64,000 bases of DNA from Edolisoma coerulescens (taxonomy: Eukaryota > Chordata > Aves > Passeriformes > Campephagidae): assembly GCA_013397115.1 (NCBI GenBank), contig VWZW01000509.1, forward strand, positions 372,001 through 436,000, read 5' to 3'. The first letter of the stretch is position 1. Each line of letters starts with the position of its first letter. Positions 59,760 to 64,000 of the stretch are shown piece after piece. Position numbers and translations under genes: made by a program. The notes beneath the pieces are model-generated. The model had not been told where the DNA came from, searched no databases, and was given only the letters and a program-made list of their open reading frames with translations.

Positions 59760-60660
59760 TGTTATTAATTGAGGACTAACACGCTGCCGAGCATGAATGG
59801 CGCGGCAGAGTCTGTGTGAGTGAGAGATCGCTGAGACTGAGCTGGGAGCTGGTTCACTTGGAAACTATGGCTTGGGAATGAGCCAGGTGTCTATTTTGGG
59901 TCTCTTCATAGGCTGGAATTGCCTGCAGTCAAGCTGGATTCCTTTCTAGGACAAGCCAAAATGTTGCTCCATCTTCTAGAGGAGCAAAGAGCAGGAGCAG
60001 TGCAATAACTAAAAAGATTTCAATTTAGTTGACTCTTAGCTCTAGGGATGTTCAAATAATTTTAAGCTTGCTACTGTAATTTTTATGATAAATTCCCAGT
60101 GACAATTGGGAAGCTAATCAAAAGGTTCAAGAAGATTCACACAAAAGTTAATTCCGCAGTCTAATCAACTACTGAAAGGTTTTGAATGTGGAAGTTTTTA
60201 CAATTATTTAGCCAAATGTTACATTTACATTTGCCAACGAGGGATGAAATTTGAGTACATGTTAATATCCTTTTGAATGTTTCATAAAATTTGCATTAAT
60301 CAAGGTATTACTAAGTTGTCTTGGAAGTTTTTTGTTTTGCAGTGACTGCAGTGCATCATAACATATCTTACGTGGGCTGTAAAAGGATGACATTGTGTCC
60401 TGTCACATCTTCAAGTTGTATTCTAAGCAAGTATTTTTGCCTGTGTTAGTATGAAATCTAAATGTTCTGGAAAATTGTAATTTTGGAGCCTTTTTCCTTT
60501 GTCTTATTCCGTACTTTCTTAAGATATTTTAGGTACTTGACATTCATATATATGCCTTTCTACAAACTCCATTTATAATTATAAATCAAAAATAATTAGT
60601 GCTGCCTTCTAAAAGGATTCACACAATTAAAATGTAAAAGTTTTTTCTGTCAAAGTTAAT
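59760..60660. promoter_or_regulatory. Candidate conserved non-coding element
   Basis: Five CpGs fall in about 60 bases (59778-59835), including CTGCCG and CGGCAG arms that can pair across 59786-59810. This is followed by some 600 bases of AT-rich, repeat-free DNA with many homeodomain-like cores (TTAAT, ATTA, TAATC) and the octamer-homeodomain word at 60286-60302. This mixture is typical of developmental enhancers, but conservation has not been tested. Confidence 0.25.
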
Positions 60661-63010
60661 AAACTTTATTCTCTGAAGAGATAAATGGATAAAAGAAAAA
60701 GAAGACTTGCTTTACAACCACTGGCCAAAGACTAACTACTGACAGTGATTGGGGCGATTTTCCCAGGTTGTGTTCAAAAATGGGACTGAAGGACACACAC
60801 CAGGAGCAAGTCATTTCATTGGAAGGAGAAGAGCAGCTTGTCTGTCTTGAGTTAAGCCATCAGTGCAGTGATTTGGAATGGTAAATGCAGGAACATTCCG
60901 TGGATATAGTTGTGAGGTAAGAAAACCATTAGCGGTTTCAGAAGATATTTCTGTCAGGGACATGCAGATCTTTTTTTTTTTTAATTCCTGCATGTGTAAG
61001 AAGTATTTCCAGGAGAACTTAAATAGCATCACTTGCTTCAGAGCAAAGTGTTGGAGCTCCTGCAATGAGAACAGAATATGGAAATTAACAAGTAATAGAA
61101 AAGAAAACTGTTGTTTCAAACACACTCTCCATGCATCGAGAAACAGAGCACTCCACCAGTGCTGCCATCAGCAAATGCCAGCTGCACATTGTGAAATGCT
61201 GGGTATAGCTCTGTGATAAGCTTATGTACATATTTCTCTGCTTTAAGCAAAGAAACTTTAGGAATGGGACTTAAAAGAAGGATTGTCCTTGAATGAACTC
61301 TGAAAAAATGAAGCCACATAGAATCTGCATGTAATCTTCTTACCTTTATGCTTTTTTTTTGATCCAGTTGTAAAGTGAGACGCCAGGTTCACCTGCCTGA
61401 AGGTCTGGAGCTAGAGAAAGCTGGAGAGGAATGTAAGCAAAGAGACCTAACCAACCTCAGGAGCAAATAAGTGAGAAAATCATTACAAAGAGAGCGTGTG
61501 AGTGTGTGTGCACATGCAAAATTGTGCCCTGTGAATGATGGTATATATAAATACACATATGCTACATTGCAGCTGAAGGTACAATTGTTCTACAGTCAAC
61601 CCCAAAACTACACAAATGGGGACTTGCAAGTGTGTGCAGGCTGTGAATTCCTCGTGGTGTGAGGAGGCACCATGAGTGGTATGTTCGCTTACACCAGTCA
61701 TCAGCCAAGCCACCCATGATACAAAGCCAACAATATCAGTTCAACCCAGACTGAAATAAAAAACCTAATTGTAAAGCTGTCCACATTAAAAAAATATAAA
61801 ATAAAAAATAAATGTGTGTCTCTGTGTGCAACATCAGCTGTCTTGAGGGGATCCAGTGTTTCTGAGTAAGAACACCAGTGCTAGAGTTCTCCAACCTCAC
61901 CCCTTGTAGCAGGGCTGGTGCCTTCACCAGCTGGGCACTTTGCACTGAATCATGTCACAACTGTGGACGTGGTGAAGGGGACAACAGCCACGGACTAGGA
62001 GACAGAAGGGAAAAAACCGATACAGGAAGCTGTGCATGCCTTCTTCCTCTGCTAAGTTTCAACCTTACCCCGGGGGAAGATGTTCGGTTTGCCTGTTAAA
62101 AAGCTGAAGATCCAGATGGGAGCAAGGCTGTGAGCAAGACGGCTGTGGCTGCTGGCATTCCTAAAGCAGATCCACTTATTCTTGTTCAGAAACAGTTTTG
62201 ACAGTGTTAAAACGAAGGGAGGCAGAGGAAGTTTGCTGAGCACTTCTTCCGTCACTGTGGCCATCAGTGGGGCTGATAGTAATTGTAGGAAATTAGTGCA
62301 GAAAAGAGCAGCTGCAAACACGGGCACAACCTCAAGCTATCAAAATGACTCCTGAGTATTATTTTTTCTCTGGAGAGGACTGCCCAGTCTCCCAGGAAAC
62401 CAAGTTTGGCTACATCCCCCTCTTGCCTTTCATGTAATGTGTCAATAACTACTTATAATTGTTTTTTCTTCACATACAGTCAGAATACACATTAACTCCA
62501 GGCAGCAGTTTTTTCTTTTTAACGTCAGTGGAAACACAGGTTTCAATTTCCTCCCTGTTTCTGACTTATGATTAATACATATCTCCTTTGCAATGGCTCA
62601 TATGCTGTCACTTGTGAACAGAAGAGCACTAGGGAACTTCCAACTTTGAAATTAATTACAGGAATAAAGCCTTCTCTGCCTATTTTCTAATTATCCCTTT
62701 CTTTGTTAATGCCAAATAATGCCTTTAGCATCTTCCTGGAAAAAGTCTCATTGATCCCACTCTGTGATTATGGTGCTTTTATCTCCCATCTGTGCTGTGA
62801 AAGCTACAGGCCTTCCATTTCCAAAGCAAAACCCTCCATGATTAAAATCAATAGTACAAACAATAAAATAAAATAAGGAAATCTGTACAGGTACATGATG
62901 CAAGCCATACACAAGGCAGTCTTATTTAGTCATGGATGAAGGAGGGAAAAAAAAATGACATGACTCTGTGATTGAAGGACAAATTAGACTTTAAACTAAC
63001 CTAAGAAATT
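60661..63010. other. Gene-free unique sequence
   Basis: No gene or recognised repeat. Short TG-rich DNA at about 61496-61512 and an A/T-rich tract near 61785-61812 are the only simple repeats. Confidence 0.5.
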
Positions 63011-64000
63011 TTGCAGAGACTGAGAAAACTGCCAAGCATTGAGAGTCCACTGGTGAGATGGCTGGACAGAGGTCACATCCCAGCCAAGGCTGAGCTCTGG
63101 AGCAAAGCAGTCGTGCTGCTTCACTGCTCACATTTGCTCTCTGCTAACCTCATGTCTCAGCTGCAGAAGGGGCTCTCACAGGTCAAGTTTCATGCATGTC
63201 CACTCCAGCTTGCCCCAAAAAGTTGGGAGAGCAAGGAGGATCCCAGGGATGGAGCTGGAATTGAGATGGGTGATAACCTGAGACCAGAGCCAGGAAGGAA
63301 GGATGTCTTGCCAAGCTCAGGGATCAGGACAGGAGCACCCTGGGGCGTCAGCCCCAGGAGGCAGCAGCAGCCCCACATTCTGTCTGTCCACCTCCCCCTG
63401 CCCAGCACGGGGAACCAGCAGGGATGGAGTGATTGTGATTTTACAAATTATTCAACCACCACCCATCTTTGCCAGGTGTCTCTGGGAGGAGGTTTTCATG
63501 TACAGTGACTTTTGACCAGAGCCCGAAGAAGGGAGTTCCCACCTCCCTGCACCCATGGCAAGCACCTGGTGGCTGCTGCTGCACTTCCCCTGTGGGATAT
63601 TCCCTTCTGATGGGAGCAGCCTGTGCCCTGGGAGCAGTCACTTTGCAGGAAGAGCAGAGGACAGCCTGTGCTTGCTTGGAACGCCTCCACCCCTCCTGCC
63701 ACACCCTGTTCTGTGCCCACCTGCCACAGCCTCCTGGGGACACCAGCGGCAGGGCTGGGTGGGCTGGAAGAGCTGGATTCCCAGGTCAGAGCTGTCAGCA
63801 GCTCCAGGAACCTGCCAACATTACGAAACTCACGGAAAAGTGCGCGTGCGTAATTTTTTTGCTGCACGCACCTCATGTCAGACCTTGTTCTCTTTTTTTT
63901 TTTTGCTATATCTCAGTTTTGGCTCCACAACTTGTTCTCTGGTTTGTTCTCACGATCCTTTGAGTTGTGCCATGGTGCTTTGAGCTGCTTGCAGAAGAGT
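63011..64000. other. GC-rich patch at the window end, overlapping frames
   Basis: Forward frames of 165 (63011-63508), 164 (63469-63963) and 142 codons (63555-63983) and a reverse frame of 126 codons overlap here. None resembles a known protein, and the open length is explained by GC-richness. A gene could begin just beyond the window, but nothing visible demands it. A T-run lies near 63892-63904. Confidence 0.4.

Noticed and set aside
1..64000. CRISPR arrays, operons, phage or plasmid features
   Set aside because: No regularly spaced direct repeats, no tightly packed long reading frames, and vertebrate CR1 repeats throughout; the DNA is not prokaryotic.
1..64000. Endogenous retrovirus or LTR
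   Set aside because: No paired terminal repeats, primer-binding site, or gag/pol/env-like frame was seen on either strand.

Overview
This window looks like nuclear DNA from a bird. The main evidence is a set of seven clear copies of the CR1 retrotransposon (LINE/CR1), the dominant repeat of avian genomes. They carry bird-type 3' ends (repeats of ATTCTATG or ATTCTGTG) and belong to several 3'-end subtypes. There is no sign of Alu, L1, B1 or other mammal-specific repeats, and no sign of bacterial or viral gene organisation. Species cannot be read from the sequence alone. Single undetermined bases (N) lie at 6913 and 38753.

I found no protein-coding gene, tRNA, rRNA or other structured RNA gene that I can support. 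The open reading frames are short, overlap on both strands, cluster where the DNA is GC-rich and match no protein family I recognise, apart from decayed CR1 protein. The longest, 231 codons at 56776-57471 (-), is about what GC-rich non-coding DNA gives by chance. The best reading is intergenic or deep intronic DNA.

Layout. 1-6.8 kb: mixed-composition DNA with two short CR1 tails (284-373 +, 3651-3735 -), a near-perfect hairpin at 2628-2659 and a small phased repeat at 4259-4304. 6.86-7.43 kb: an A/G-rich tract containing the first N, then a compact CpG-rich, G-quadruplex-prone patch, then a CR1 tail. 7.4-16.5 kb: no recognised repeat; simple A-rich and purine-rich tracts and a small CpG cluster near 10.7 kb. 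16.48-16.97 kb: a long inverted CR1 retaining part of its ORF2 reading frame. 17-31 kb: mostly unique sequence with one CR1 (24.5 kb), two weak tRNA-SINE-like relics and simple repeats. 31.3 kb: another CR1 tail. 31.5-51.5 kb: unique sequence with a 42-bp duplication (35.4 kb), a palindrome cluster (41.6 kb), a polypyrimidine tract with an acceptor-like AG (46.0 kb) and an ancient MIR/CORE-SINE relic (47.2 kb). 51.5-52.5 kb: the longest CR1, with internal deletions. 55.0 kb: an older CR1-like relic. 56.1 kb: a compound GACAA/GAAAA microsatellite. 56.7-57.7 and 63.0-64.0 kb: GC-rich patches with stacked chance ORFs. 59.8-60.7 kb: a CpG-dotted head followed by AT-rich DNA with homeodomain/octamer-like words, a plausible but unproven conserved non-coding element.

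No genes can be shown to act together. The window's content is a layered history of CR1 insertion, a few older SINE/LINE relics, simple repeats, and some candidate regulatory or structural motifs that need cross-species alignment. I did not find a convincing undescribed biological system.
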